Notes: generated by a model not told the origin, from the letters alone. Numbered from the stretch's first letter, positions 1 through 9,431 are shown. The stretch: DNA of 62,313 nucleotides from Planctomycetota bacterium (GCA_022705325.1 JAKJER010000037.1:1-62313); one strand, 5' to 3'. Translations and numbers: made by a program.

Positions 1-62
1 TTCCGCTTTCACCCATTGGATTCTCCGGACTTCCGTGTCTCGATGGCGAGAAAACCCTGTGT

Positions 63-362
63 TCATGCGGCCAATCGCCACCTCATTATACTTGAAATTG
101 AGGATCTATATGGGAAATCCGGGTTCAAAACGGCGAGTGTGGATGCGATATAATGCCTTGGCTCACCAGGCACTGTCTCGAAGAGCCGCAGGTCCAAGAG
201 GACGAGCCTGATCCCCTCAAGCGGCTTCTCAGGTAGTTGATCTTTGTCGCCTGTGAAATAGCACGCGCCGACGCCGATTGAGCTCATGACGCGGAGCAAC
301 GGCAGAGCCTCTTCGTGATCATCGTCGATAACAACAACCGTGGGCGATTGCAGTGCCTTCAT
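63..362 (-). CDS. Truncated receiver-domain (CheY-like) protein
   Basis: A short protein of 99 residues whose first half fits a response-regulator receiver fold. The acidic pocket is IDDD at residues 12-15 and the likely phospho-acceptor is Asp57 in LVLLDLRL. The conserved Thr/Ser and Lys of the second half of a receiver are not visible. After IASTLAVL the frame runs into AT-rich sequence and stops, so this looks like the front part of a longer protein. The ATG overlaps the stop of the upstream kinase gene as TGATG (a GTG lies three bases earlier), which makes it the third gene of a methyltransferase-ATPase-receiver operon. By inference it receives a phosphate from, or binds, that ATPase. It could also be a decayed gene; the window edge lies only 62 bases beyond. 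Confidence 0.6.
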   Translation of the reverse strand: MKALQSPTVVVIDDDHEEALPLLRVMSSIGVGACYFTGDKDQLPEKPLEGIRLVLLDLRLFETVPGEPRHYIASTLAVLNPDFPYRSSISSIMRWRLAA

Positions 363-2485
363 CACTTATCCCCGAATTCAAGGACCACGACCGCTCCCGT
401 AAACTCCTCGGGCAACGTAATCGCATTTGGCTCGGGGAACAGCGTGTGGCCATTATGAGTCTTCATGATCTCCTCCACTATGTGCAGGCCAAGGCCGATT
501 CCATCCGGCTTTCGTGAGAAGAACGGCTGTACAAGATACTCGGGGGGATCCAGAAGACCGGGGCCATTGTCGGCGACGACAATACCCGGCAGTCCGTTCA
601 ACTCATAGCTGGTTCCAAGGTAGATTCGCTTATCTTGCGCGCCCTTGTTGTCAAGCCAGTAAATGGAGTTGTCGACAAGGTTCATCATGGCGGCGGTCAG
701 AAGGCGGCGACTGCACCGTACCTGAAAGTCGGGGTCACCAAGGTCAAGGCCATTCACCACTGTGACGTTGTGCCCGCGAAAACGAAACTCCGAGTTTAGA
801 ATTACCTGATGGATGAGAGTACTCACGGACATCCGGGCCTTGCCGGTCTTCTTTGTCAACCAGGAGAGGCCGTCCACCATATCGGAAAGCCTATGTGCAA
901 GAGAGATCAGGCGGCCACGGTCAACGTCCGCATCAATCGCCTTTTGCAGGTCGTGGATTCCCTTTTCCACTTCATGCATCACGGCCGCAAGATTAAGGCC
1001 CGCGCCGGCCGCCACAAGAAGACGATCCTGGACTTCGCGATACTGAATCTCAATCCTGTCAACATATCGACCAAGGTCCTCCTGTAGCCCCATTGTCTGC
1101 ACATGATCTCGAAGCTCCTGAAGATCAGCAAGGACAGGCTCTTTGCGTCTCCCGCGGGAGTAGAGCTTGCGAATCCTGTCCTTGTCGATATTGCGCTCCG
1201 CTTCTGCCTGCTGAATGGCAAATCGCACGGCCTTCCTGAATGCGTCATAGGCCGCGTTCTCCACAAATCCTTCCCGATTTGTCTTTTCAACAAGGTCCGC
1301 ACTGCTTTGGGCATGCAGGGTGACGGCTCCGATGACTTGGTTATTGCTGATTCGCTTGGCCGGAACGTTGACTCTTCGCCCGCCAAGTTCAAGCCAATCA
1401 TTGCCGGGCTCGCCAAAGTCATATACGCGCACCCCGTCCCTATAGACCCTCACGCCACCCATACTATCCAGAAATGACACTAAGCCAGAACGGTCTGTTT
1501 CCGTGAGCGCCAGCACGGCGGGTTCGCGGTCATAGACGTAGAAGTCGATGTGCACATTTCCTATTCTACAGTGCTCAAGGTCAATCGAGACATCCTCTTT
1601 CTTGCCCGTCTCGGGATCACGCTGACGATACCGTATTGGAATCGAGCGGTCCTTGACCGTTCGCTCTGCCACCCCTGTTAACTTGAGCCGTGGCTTGAAG
1701 CGATACCCATAGGTCAGAGTGTTCCCGCAGACTTCCCCAGTGAAGCGGAACAACGAATGCTTGAGCGCCTCATCGGGCTGAAGGAGGCCCTTGAGCCAGT
1801 CGTTAGGGGGATCCATCTCCATGATGGGAGCGAAATCCTCTGGCCCTCCAAACGGGGAGCAGATCGACGTTACGGCTCGATAAAGAGCTCTAACCTGTCT
1901 CCGTGACCATGGGGCGTCACGAAGATCGGAGATCTCTATTCGTGTGCCGGTCTTTCGGCCGGTGAAATGCTTGGGTGCGCGGACCCGAACGTCAACAGGG
2001 ATTTCCGAGAGGTACCGGTTTTCGCTGAAGCGTTTCCAGTCGATGGTCACGACAACTTCGTCGCATTTGGCCTTGCGGGATATGAGGGTTATCTTGCGGC
2101 CAAGCTTATGGGCGGCAAAACGACCGACACCCTTTTCGCCCATCGGAAGCCTGCCGAACCGCGGAGTCCTTTCCCCGCGATCCCGCTGCTCCTTGCGATA
2201 CTCTGTTCCGGGCTCCAGCCAAACGTCCAGAATCGTCTGTTCGTTCATGCCATGGCCATCATCTTCGACAACGATCATGGCTTCTGAACCATCACTGGCG
2301 ATGTTGCGCAGAGTGATGATACAGCCGGTGGCGTCAGCATCATAGGCATTCTTGACGAGTTCAAACACCGCAATGCCAGCGTCTCGGATCAACTGATCCC
2401 CGAGCAGTATCATGAGCCTCGCTCTGGGCTTAAAGACGGGGGGCGATTTCGTTTGTGTCGAAGATGTGTCAGGCTTGCGTTTCAT
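362..2485 (-). CDS. Double-GHKL ATPase (MORC/MutL-like N-terminus, histidine-kinase-like C-terminus)
   Basis: A 707-residue cytoplasmic protein with two GHKL ATP-binding modules. The N-terminal one has an N-box at 41-52 (FELVKNAYDADA), a G1 box at 72-80 (VVEDDGHGM) and a G2 box at 116-123 (GEKGVGRF). It is followed by an S5-like transducer region with GGVRVYRDGVRVY and ISNNQVIGAV, as in MORC/MutL/Hsp90-type ATPases. The C-terminal third resembles a histidine kinase: a possible phospho-acceptor helix (AAVMHEVEKGI), an N-box (NLVDNSIYW), a G1 box (VADNGPGL) and a G2 box (GIGLGLHIVEEIM). No membrane segment or sensor domain is visible. The start overlaps the methyltransferase gene by 17 bases and the stop overlaps the receiver gene. 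GHKL ATPases of this type are known from restriction-modification neighbourhoods; a role in DNA surveillance or signalling is inference. Base composition is clearly less GC-rich than the rest of the window. Confidence 0.85.
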   Translation of the reverse strand: MKRKPDTSSTQTKSPPVFKPRARLMILLGDQLIRDAGIAVFELVKNAYDADATGCIITLRNIASDGSEAMIVVEDDGHGMNEQTILDVWLEPGTEYRKEQRDRGERTPRFGRLPMGEKGVGRFAAHKLGRKITLISRKAKCDEVVVTIDWKRFSENRYLSEIPVDVRVRAPKHFTGRKTGTRIEISDLRDAPWSRRQVRALYRAVTSICSPFGGPEDFAPIMEMDPPNDWLKGLLQPDEALKHSLFRFTGEVCGNTLTYGYRFKPRLKLTGVAERTVKDRSIPIRYRQRDPETGKKEDVSIDLEHCRIGNVHIDFYVYDREPAVLALTETDRSGLVSFLDSMGGVRVYRDGVRVYDFGEPGNDWLELGGRRVNVPAKRISNNQVIGAVTLHAQSSADLVEKTNREGFVENAAYDAFRKAVRFAIQQAEAERNIDKDRIRKLYSRGRRKEPVLADLQELRDHVQTMGLQEDLGRYVDRIEIQYREVQDRLLVAAGAGLNLAAVMHEVEKGIHDLQKAIDADVDRGRLISLAHRLSDMVDGLSWLTKKTGKARMSVSTLIHQVILNSEFRFRGHNVTVVNGLDLGDPDFQVRCSRRLLTAAMMNLVDNSIYWLDNKGAQDKRIYLGTSYELNGLPGIVVADNGPGLLDPPEYLVQPFFSRKPDGIGLGLHIVEEIMKTHNGHTLFPEPNAITLPEEFTGAVVVLEFGDK

Positions 2486-3437
2486 GCGTTGTAAGTGTCC
2501 GGATGACTGTCTGCATCAGATGGGGGCAGACGGCATTACCGATCATGTGTATCTGGTCGCGACGTGAGCCCGCCGGAAATGCAAAGCGTTGCGGGAATCC
2601 CATTGCCTTCTTGAGCTCGGGCACCTGGAGCATTCGCATCTGATGCCCATCTCGACCTGGACGCACTATGGCAAACCGGTCAACTGTCGTGACCGTTCGC
2701 AGAGGGACGTCCAGACTCTGCCACCCCCCGGCATGGTCGGAGCCATAGTAGACGATCAGAAACGGCTCCTCATGTCCAAGAGCGGCCATCGCTCTCTCGG
2801 CCCGAGTCAGTGTTCCGGTTGCCCTGCGGGGCGTTCGGAGCGGAGACCATTCATATCGCCCGTTCAGATCGACAATCTGGCGGGCTGGCTTTGGGTGTAC
2901 GGTTACTGGCGGGACAACTTCAGCGGGACCCCGCTCGCGATCACACAGGATAAAGAGACGACGGCGAGAAGTGGGCACCCCGAATCTGTCGGCCTGCAGA
3001 ATCTGCGGCTTGACCCTGTAGCCGATTTCCCTCAGCTCATCAATGAGTTCACGATACCGGGCCCACCGACGCATACTCACAACGTTCTCTATCACAATCC
3101 ATCGAGGGTCGAACGCCCTTGCATATCGGGCAACCTCGAAGGCTGTCGCGCGGCTTGTTTCGCACCTGGGTTGGCTGCCCTTGGCGGGGCTGTGATTAGT
3201 GCATTCAGGGGAGGCCATAATGAGGTCTATCTCGCCAAGTCGGTCGGCAAGCTGGTTCGGATCATGATCCTCCAGATTCCCGTGGACGAATTCGGCCTCC
3301 GGGAAGTTACGGGCATAGACTTCGCCGGCCAACTTCCAGCGGTCAAACCCCGCGACGATTTCGGCTCCGGCTAGACGCGCACCCCAACTGCTTCCCCCGG
3401 CTCCGCAGAACAGATCTATTGCTCTCACTGGTGGCAT
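2469..3437 (-). CDS. DNA (cytosine-5-)-methyltransferase
   Basis: A 322-residue C5-cytosine methyltransferase. Motif I is DLFCGAGGSS at residues 8-17. Motif IV is ASPECTNHS; it keeps the catalytic Cys but has Pro-Glu-Cys instead of the usual Pro-Pro-Cys. Motif VI is ENV in IVIENVVSMRRW. Motif VIII is GVPTSRRRLFIL, and motif X is GNAVCPHLMQTV near the C-terminus. The region between VIII and IX, which would carry the target-recognition domain, is short. The enzyme would transfer a methyl group from SAM to cytosine in an unknown site. No restriction endonuclease lies next to it; its partners are the overlapping GHKL ATPase and the receiver protein. An in-frame GTG nine bases downstream of the ATG is an alternative start. 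The first gene of a probable mobile, lower-GC operon. Confidence 0.9.
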   Translation of the reverse strand: MPPVRAIDLFCGAGGSSWGARLAGAEIVAGFDRWKLAGEVYARNFPEAEFVHGNLEDHDPNQLADRLGEIDLIMASPECTNHSPAKGSQPRCETSRATAFEVARYARAFDPRWIVIENVVSMRRWARYRELIDELREIGYRVKPQILQADRFGVPTSRRRLFILCDRERGPAEVVPPVTVHPKPARQIVDLNGRYEWSPLRTPRRATGTLTRAERAMAALGHEEPFLIVYYGSDHAGGWQSLDVPLRTVTTVDRFAIVRPGRDGHQMRMLQVPELKKAMGFPQRFAFPAGSRRDQIHMIGNAVCPHLMQTVIRTLTTHETQA

Positions 3438-3493
3438 CGAACCAAACGCGTCCCCATATGTTTGTCAGGCAGCAGGATGACATCCAGTGAGGC

Positions 3494-3522
3494 AATATAA
3501 GCTCTGTGTGTCACGTGGTAAA
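3494..3522 (-). promoter_or_regulatory. Candidate sigma-70-type promoter for the methyltransferase operon
   Basis: On the minus strand, TTTACC (3517-3522) is followed after exactly 17 bases by TATATT (3494-3499), about 57 bases upstream of the methyltransferase ATG. Both boxes are close to the sigma-70 consensus. The rest of 3438-3675 holds no recognisable gene. Confidence 0.4.
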
Positions 3523-3675
3523 GAGAATACTCGCTGGAGTCTCCCTCCGCGGTTTCACTTCGCAAGTGCAACGGGTGGCGTGACTGGTTGTCCGGGCAGG
3601 CCCTTTCCCACGGCGGTATTGTATGCGAGCTGGCGGGGGATGTCCAGATTGCCAATGGCACGTACGGCCTTAGCC

Positions 3676-3777
3676 CTAGGGAGAGTGACGTTCAGTAGCG
3701 GCAGAGGCCTCCACCGCCCGGAAACCCTCCGAACCCCAGCCCGCGGCGACCAGGAACTCGCGCCGCGTGGATTTCAC
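3676..3777 (-). pseudogene. Stub of a Tat-exported protein, cut off at the island junction
   Basis: Directly downstream of the DUF1080 gene, on the same strand, a GTG opens a 33-codon frame that begins VKSTRREFLVAAG, a typical twin-arginine signal start. It then runs into unrelated residues and stops at TAG. Planctomycete DUF1080 genes often sit beside Tat-exported oxidoreductases or isomerases, so this is probably the 5' end of such a gene whose body was replaced when the lower-GC methyltransferase block arrived. The call rests on the signal motif and position only. Confidence 0.45.
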
Positions 3778-3814
3778 AGCCTGCTGCTTTCTCGCTCGTC
3801 GTTCGCGGCGTCTG

Positions 3815-5044
3815 CTAGGGCTTGCCGGCGACGGACAGCTCCTTGATGCGGACGTTGCGGTACCAGACGTGCTTGGCCTCGTCCTGGAACCCAATGTAGC
3901 CGACCAGCGGGCGGTTCTTCATGGGCGTCTTGCTCAGGTCGATGTCGATGACCTGCTCGCCGTTGAACACGACCGTCACCTGGCTGCCCTTGCACGTGAT
4001 CGTGTAGCGGTTCCACTGCCCGGCGGGCTTGACCATGTTCTTCGAGGCCGCCACCGTGCCGATGATCCCTCCGCAATCGTGCGGGCCGATCTTCTCCTTG
4101 CCGTGCGTGTCGAGGATCTGCACTTCGAACCCGCTGTTGACCTGGCTTTTGGGGTCGCCCACGCGGCAGAACACGCCGGAGTTGCCGCCCTTTTCGAACT
4201 TGAACTCCAGGTCCAGGACATAGTCCCCGTACGTGCGTTTCGTCGTCAGGTAGGCGTCGTACCGCTGCCAGCCGCTCTCGCCGGGGCGGGGCTGGAGCGT
4301 CACCGAGCCGTCCTTCTCGACGAGCCAGTTGCCGGTCGTCTGCCAGCCGGCGAGGTCCTTACCGTTGAAGAGGTACGCGAACCCGCCGTCGGGTCCGGCG
4401 GCCGCCAGCTCAGCCGGGCCGGGCCGGCGGATCTCGATGTCCTTGAACTGCACGTCCATGTCCATCCCGCCGTGCAGTTGCAGGGCGAAATGCCCCTTCA
4501 GCCGCCCGGGGTCGTCGTGCAGCTCGACGGTCTTCTTGCCGTTGAGTTCCACCGCGAGGTAGCGACCGACGGCCGTGACGGTCATCTCGCTCCACTCGCC
4601 CGGCTTGTAGAGGTCGGCCATCACCTTCGCGTCGGGTTGGCGCACCCACGCCCGGCCGCCCGTCTCGTACAGCCCGCTGGTCGCGACGGTGCGGTCCACC
4701 TCGGCCTGGAAACCGTGCACGCCGACCGCCCCGCCGACCTTCTCGCTGCGGAAGTAGAAGCCGCTGTTGCCCTGGATCACGCGGAACTTGAAGCGAACGA
4801 CGAAGTCGTCGTACGTCTCGTCGCTGGCCAGCAGCCCGTGGCGCCCCTCGCTCTTGGGGCTGGCGCCGACGATCACGCCGTCCTTGACCTCCCACGTGCC
4901 GCCCGGAAGGGCGTGCCAGCCTTGGAGCGTCTTGCCGTCGAACAGGGGCGTGAAGGTCTCGCCCAGGTCGGCGGCGCCGCCAAGCCCTGACGCCGCGAAG
5001 AGCACGACAACAGCCAGGACCGGGTGCAGGCGGGTGCGATGCAT
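3815..5044 (-). CDS. Secreted tandem DUF1080 (3-keto-disaccharide hydrolase family) protein
   Basis: A 409-residue exported protein. It has a Sec signal peptide at residues 1-25 (HPVLAVVVLFAASGLGGAA), then two concanavalin-like DUF1080 domains. The first, about residues 28-215, starts FTPLFDGKTLQGWHAL. The second, about 225-403, starts FAYLFNGKDLAGWQTT. Each carries the family signature of an FDGK/FNGK-x-L-x-GW opening, an NSG(F/V) strand (GNSGFYFRSE, GNSGVFCRVG) and a late NRYTITCKGS-type strand. Members of the family include 3-keto-glycoside hydrolases, but many planctomycete copies are uncharacterised glycan-binding proteins. The start is supported by AAAGGAG seven bases upstream. It diverges from the dihaem propeller gene across about 205 bases, and the Tat stub follows it. 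Confidence 0.85.
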   Translation of the reverse strand: MHRTRLHPVLAVVVLFAASGLGGAADLGETFTPLFDGKTLQGWHALPGGTWEVKDGVIVGASPKSEGRHGLLASDETYDDFVVRFKFRVIQGNSGFYFRSEKVGGAVGVHGFQAEVDRTVATSGLYETGGRAWVRQPDAKVMADLYKPGEWSEMTVTAVGRYLAVELNGKKTVELHDDPGRLKGHFALQLHGGMDMDVQFKDIEIRRPGPAELAAAGPDGGFAYLFNGKDLAGWQTTGNWLVEKDGSVTLQPRPGESGWQRYDAYLTTKRTYGDYVLDLEFKFEKGGNSGVFCRVGDPKSQVNSGFEVQILDTHGKEKIGPHDCGGIIGTVAASKNMVKPAGQWNRYTITCKGSQVTVVFNGEQVIDIDLSKTPMKNRPLVGYIGFQDEAKHVWYRNVRIKELSVAGKP

Positions 5045-5250
5045 AGTTGGGCTCCTTTCCGATGTGTCCGGAAAACGATTCTATCTGTCCGCGGGCGCGG
5101 GTGTCGACAGGTTTAACGCGGCCGGCGCCAAGTCCATTTCGGGCCACGATGACAAGATGAGGCCCGCGCGCCGAACAATGGGAATCTTCCGGTCGCGGCG
5201 GCGTTTTTATGGCTGTATACTGGTCCTGTCGCTTCCGGGAGAGCGGGTCG

Positions 5251-8200
5251 ATGGCAGAGAGAAGAGCGTGCAGCTTGTGGCCGGTCGCGGGGAGTTGGCT
5301 CGTGTTGGCGGCCCTGGTTGCCGCGGCCCCGGCCCGGGCGGCGGGTGAGCCTGCCGCGGGCCCGTCGGCGCCGCCGGCCTGGTATCAGCGGCGGGGCACG
5401 CTCGAAGAGACGCTCACCGCCTCGCGCCAGGCCTACGCCCGCCAACAGGCGGACAACTCCGCCGCCCGCAGGCAACTCACCTTCGCTGCGTGGCATCAGG
5501 CGATGCCGGCCTACGCTCCGCGCCTGGGCGGGGCGGTTGTCGCAGCCGCCGCTGCGCTGGGCGAGAAGGCCCCGGCCGGTCAACCCCTGTGGGCGGCCCA
5601 GCCGTGGAAGGACGGCGGCCTGGTCCGCGTGGAGGCGTGCGGGGGTCAGCCGGCGACGGCGTGCCTGGCCCGCGTCATCACCGCGCAGTCGCCCGTACGC
5701 CTGCTGGTGGGCGTCGGCGGGGGGATCCATCTCGAACTCTGCCTGAACGGCAAGCGCGTATGGGCGGGCGAGACCCGCCTGCCCACCGACCGATACGGCA
5801 CGGGCCAGCTCGCCGAAGGTTCCCACGTGGACCAGGTGGTGCTCCCCCTGGACCTGCCGGCCGGGCAGAACCTGCTGGCTGTGCGAGTCCAGATCGACCG
5901 GGACAACCAGTTCTACTTCTCCGCCTCGCCCGCGCGGCTGGAGCAGACCTGGAAGCAGGTGCGGGCGGACTTTGCGCCGGCGGACAACCCGCTGCTGGCG
6001 TGGGCCGACGCGGAGTGGTTCGACCACCCCGGCTGGTTCGGCGCCGCCGATGCCGCCCTGGAAGTCAAGCTGGCGGAGCGCCTGGTCGAGCAGGTCCCGC
6101 CCGAGGTCGCCGAGCGCCTCCGGAAGGAACTGGCCGCCCTGTCCGCCGGCAAGGTCGCCCCGACGGACCCGCGCTGGCTGGCGCTGTGCGTCCGCGCCGC
6201 CGACGCCGCCGACGCGCACCAGGCGATCGGCCGGCTGGGACGGGCCGTCCAGGCGCTGAAGCGCCAGTTCCCGTCGTATCCCGCGGGCGACTTCCAGCAG
6301 CGCCTGGACCGCTGCGCGGAGCGGCTGCGGGCGGCCCCGGCCGACCAGGCCGCCAGGCGCTGTGCGGCGGCCACCGCCCTGCGAGACGAGCTGCACCGCC
6401 TGCGGCGCCAGGCCCTGGTCCACGCCAACCCGCTGCTGGCGGGGCGGCGAATCCTCTTCGTCAAGCGCTACACCTACAACTCGCAGCACTACTACGACGA
6501 CTATTACCACGGCGTGCGGAAGTTCGGGGGCAACCTGTGCGAGCTGTCGCTTGAGGACGGGAGCGTCCGCGAGATCCTGCCCGAGCTGCGCGACGGCGTG
6601 TTCGACCGCTACGACCTCTCGTTCGACGCTCGGCGGGTGGCGTTCGGCTATCGCCCGCCCAGGAGCGGGGGCTTTCGCATCTACGAGGCGGGCGTGGACG
6701 GACGCGGCCTGAGGCAGTTGACGTTCCCGCCGCCCGATGAGGAGGAGCGGATCGCCCGCTACTCCATGCACCCGCTCAGCGCCTTGGACCGCGACCCGCT
6801 GCTGTACGGGCACTGGACCGACGACATGCACCCCTGCTACCTGAGCGACGGCGGGATCGCCTTCGTCTCCTCGCGGTGCGAGCGGAGCGTGCTGTGCGGC
6901 GGGCACTCGCTCACCACGACCTGCCTCTATCGAATGGAGGCCGACGGCAGGAATCCGCATCCGATCTCCACCAGCACGCTCAGCGAGTTCACCCCCACCA
7001 TGATGTCCGACGGGCGGATCCTCTACAACCGCTGGGAGTACGTCTACAAGGGCATTGCGGCCGTCCAGCCCCTGTGGGCGATGCGGCCCGACGGCAGCAG
7101 CTCCGAGGAGGTCTACGGCGACAACGTGGCCGAGCCGGGCGTGTTCGTCCAGGCCCGCCAGGTGCCCGGGCACGACAATCTGATCGTGTGCCTGGGCTGC
7201 GGGCACGAGCCGCTGGCCGTCGGGACGATCCTCCTGCTGGACCTGGACTACGAGAAGCGGACCCGCGAGCCCATGACCTTCCTGACGCCCGACACGACCG
7301 TCCGCAACCTTCGCGGGCTGTTCCAGCGGCGAAACGGGCGCTGGCGCGAGGACGTCTACGGGCCCTTCTACTGCGACCCGTACCCGCTGTCGGAGGCGTT
7401 CTTCCTGGTCTCGTGCAACCCGACGCGGCGCTACAACGACCCCGGCGCCTACGGGCTGTACCTGCTGGACGCGTTCGGCAACCAGGTGGAGATCCATCGC
7501 GACGCGGAGATGTCGTGCTTCCAGCCGATGCTGGCGGGCGAGCGCCCCCGCCGGTCCTGCCGACCGCCCACGCGGCGGCCCGCGTCCAGGACCCCGCCCC
7601 CGCCCAGGACAAGCCCAAGGCCAAAGAGGACCAGGCGACGCTGCTGCTGGCCGACGTGTACCAGGGCCTGACCGGCGTGCCGCGCGGCACGGTCAAGTAC
7701 CTGAGGGTGCTGGAGCAGATCCCGCGCCCGTGGTCGGCCTGGCAGGGGCGAGGCGAAGACGGCGTCAGCGGGCAGATGGTGGCGGTGAGCTGGTTCACCC
7801 ACATCTGGATCGCCGTCCTGCACGGAATCGTGCCGGTGGAGGCCGACGGGTCGGCCCATTTCACCGTGCCCGCGGGGCGAAACCTCTACTTGCAGGCCCT
7901 GGATGAGAACTTCATGGAGGTCCAGCGGATGCGGACGTTCGTGAATTTCCAGCCGGGCGAACGCCGCTCGTGCATCGGCTGCCACGAGCCCCGCTCCCAG
8001 GCCCCGCCGCCGAACAGGCCGACGGCGTCGCTGCACGCGCCGGTGGCCATTGCGCCCCAGCCGGGCGACAGCGGCCCGCGACCCCTGCACTATCCGACGG
8101 ACGTCCAGCCCATCCTCGACCGCCACTGCGTCCGCTGCCACTCGGGCCCCAAGCCCAAGGCCGCCCTCGACCTGTCGCCCACCCTGACCACGCACTTCAA

Positions 8201-9221
8201 CCGTTCGTACGAGTCGATCATGGAGGCCAACCTGGTCAACGCCATCCAGGAATGGGCCGGCCGGCGCAAGGGCGGCTGGCAGGCGTCGATGGAGAACGTG
8301 GAGGCCGTGCCGGCGTACTCGCTGGGTTCGCACAAGAGCAAGCTGATCGCCCACCTCCGCAAGGGCCACAGCGACGTCAAGCTGTCCAGGGAGGAGTGGG
8401 TCCGCCTGGTGACGTGGATCGACGTGGGCGCGCCGTACTACGGCTCGTACTTCGGGCGGCGCCACCTGCGCCACAAGGACAACAAGGACTTCCGCCCGGC
8501 GCCCACGCTGGCCTCCGCCTGCGGACAGGCGCCCCCGCCTCCGCCCCGCCTGCATCGCCCGGACGTGCCCGCACGCCTGGTCGCCCACTGGACCTTCGAC
8601 CTGCCTGCCGGTCAGGCAGGCGAGGCCTCCGGCGACCTGGCCGCCGACGCCTGCGACAACGCCCATCCGGCCCGGCTGGTGGGCCTCCAGCGGGCTCCGG
8701 GACGCCGCGGCGGGGCGATCCGCCTGGACGGCCTGGGCTACGTCCAGGCCGGGGGACTGGGCAGCCTGGAGACCCTCAGCGTCGCCATGTGGGTCAAGCC
8801 CGGGCGGCTGGAACACACATGGACGCCGCTGCTGTTCACCGACAACTGGAAGCCCGCGTCGTTCCACTTCAGCCTCTTGCCCGACGGGCGCCTGAACCTG
8901 GCGGTCAACTCCGGCAGCGACCTGCACAACGCCTCGCGATCCGGCCTGGGCGACCCCTCGGGGGCAGGCGCCCAGTGGCATCACGTAGCCGTCGTGTGCG
9001 ACTCTCGCAGCGACGGCGTGGTCCGCTTCTACATCGACGGGCGGCGCGACCGGGAAGTGGTGCTGGACGCGAGTGTTGCGCCGCTGCTGGACTCCCTGCG
9101 GATCGGGGCCTACAACGGCTGGCAGGGGCGGGCCAAGTGCAACTTCCACGGCCTGATCGACGACGTCCGCGTCTACAGCGGCATGATCAGCGACGCGGAG
9201 GCGGCCGAATTGGCCCGGTAA
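5251..9221 (+). CDS. Dihaem hydrazine-synthase-alpha-like propeller protein with LamG domain, frameshifted
   Basis: The product is readable only by joining two frames, 5251 to about 7545 and about 7550 to 9221. Restoring one C in the C-run at 7545-7549 (reading ERPPPVLPTAHAAARV) joins them smoothly. The order is a signal peptide, a galactose-binding-like beta domain, a helical segment, and a beta-propeller from about 6450 (GRRILFVKRYTYNSQHY, then WTDDMHPCYLSDGGIAF and TMMSDGRILYNRWEY), which resembles the hydrazine synthase alpha middle domain. Next come two CxxCH haem sites (CIGCHEP near 7971 and CVRCHSG near 8126) and a C-terminal LamG/concanavalin domain (8570-9210). Such proteins are common in planctomycetes outside anammox, and the substrate is unknown. 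The start at 5251 has GGGAG upstream. A paralogue with an FGE-like tail lies at 47003-51076. The frameshift may be real or a homopolymer error. Confidence 0.75.
8600..8620. repeat. CCTGCC-type palindromic mini-repeat inside a gene
   Basis: CCTGCCTGCC, a short centre, then GGCAGG-type complement, lying in frame within the linker before the LamG domain, where it encodes LPAGQAG. Related copies are at 9441-9458, 24610-24629, 42388-42406 and 61012-61032. Confidence 0.6.
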
Positions 9222-9403
9222 GGGCTCCTCTCCGCTCCTGAGGGGGCCGGGCCTGCCGCCCGCGCCCGCCCGATAGGGGCCTGCCGAGGCCTGGTTCGGG
9301 GGGTGTTCGGAAGGTCTTTGCCTGACCCAAGAGGGCGCGGAATCTCCGATTCCAGCCCCCGGAATCCCGCTGGACGAATTCCCTGGGGGGTGGTAAAATT
9401 ACA

Positions 9404-9431
9404 CATTACCTGATGCTAGAGTCAGGTAATG
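9404..9431. repeat. Perfect inverted repeat in the leader of the first giant surface protein
   Basis: CATTACCTGA (9404-9413) and TCAGGTAATG (9422-9431) form a perfect 10-bp inverted repeat around an 8-base centre, about 60 bases before the ATG at 9491. It could be an operator or an RNA hairpin in the 5' leader. A CCTGC-type mini-palindrome follows at 9441-9458. Otherwise the 270 bases 9222-9490 hold no gene. Confidence 0.6.

Noticed and set aside
2469..3437. A complete type II restriction-modification system
   Set aside because: No endonuclease-like protein is encoded in the operon; the partners are a GHKL ATPase and a receiver protein.
5113..7497. A 794-codon minus-strand frame opposite the first dihaem propeller gene
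   Set aside because: It has no domain signature, and the plus strand encodes clear propeller strands across the same region.
5251..9221. Hydrazine synthase, hence anammox metabolism
   Set aside because: The proteins resemble only the alpha subunit propeller, carry LamG or FGE-like additions, and no beta/gamma subunits or hydrazine dehydrogenase are nearby. Homologues are common in non-anammox planctomycetes.
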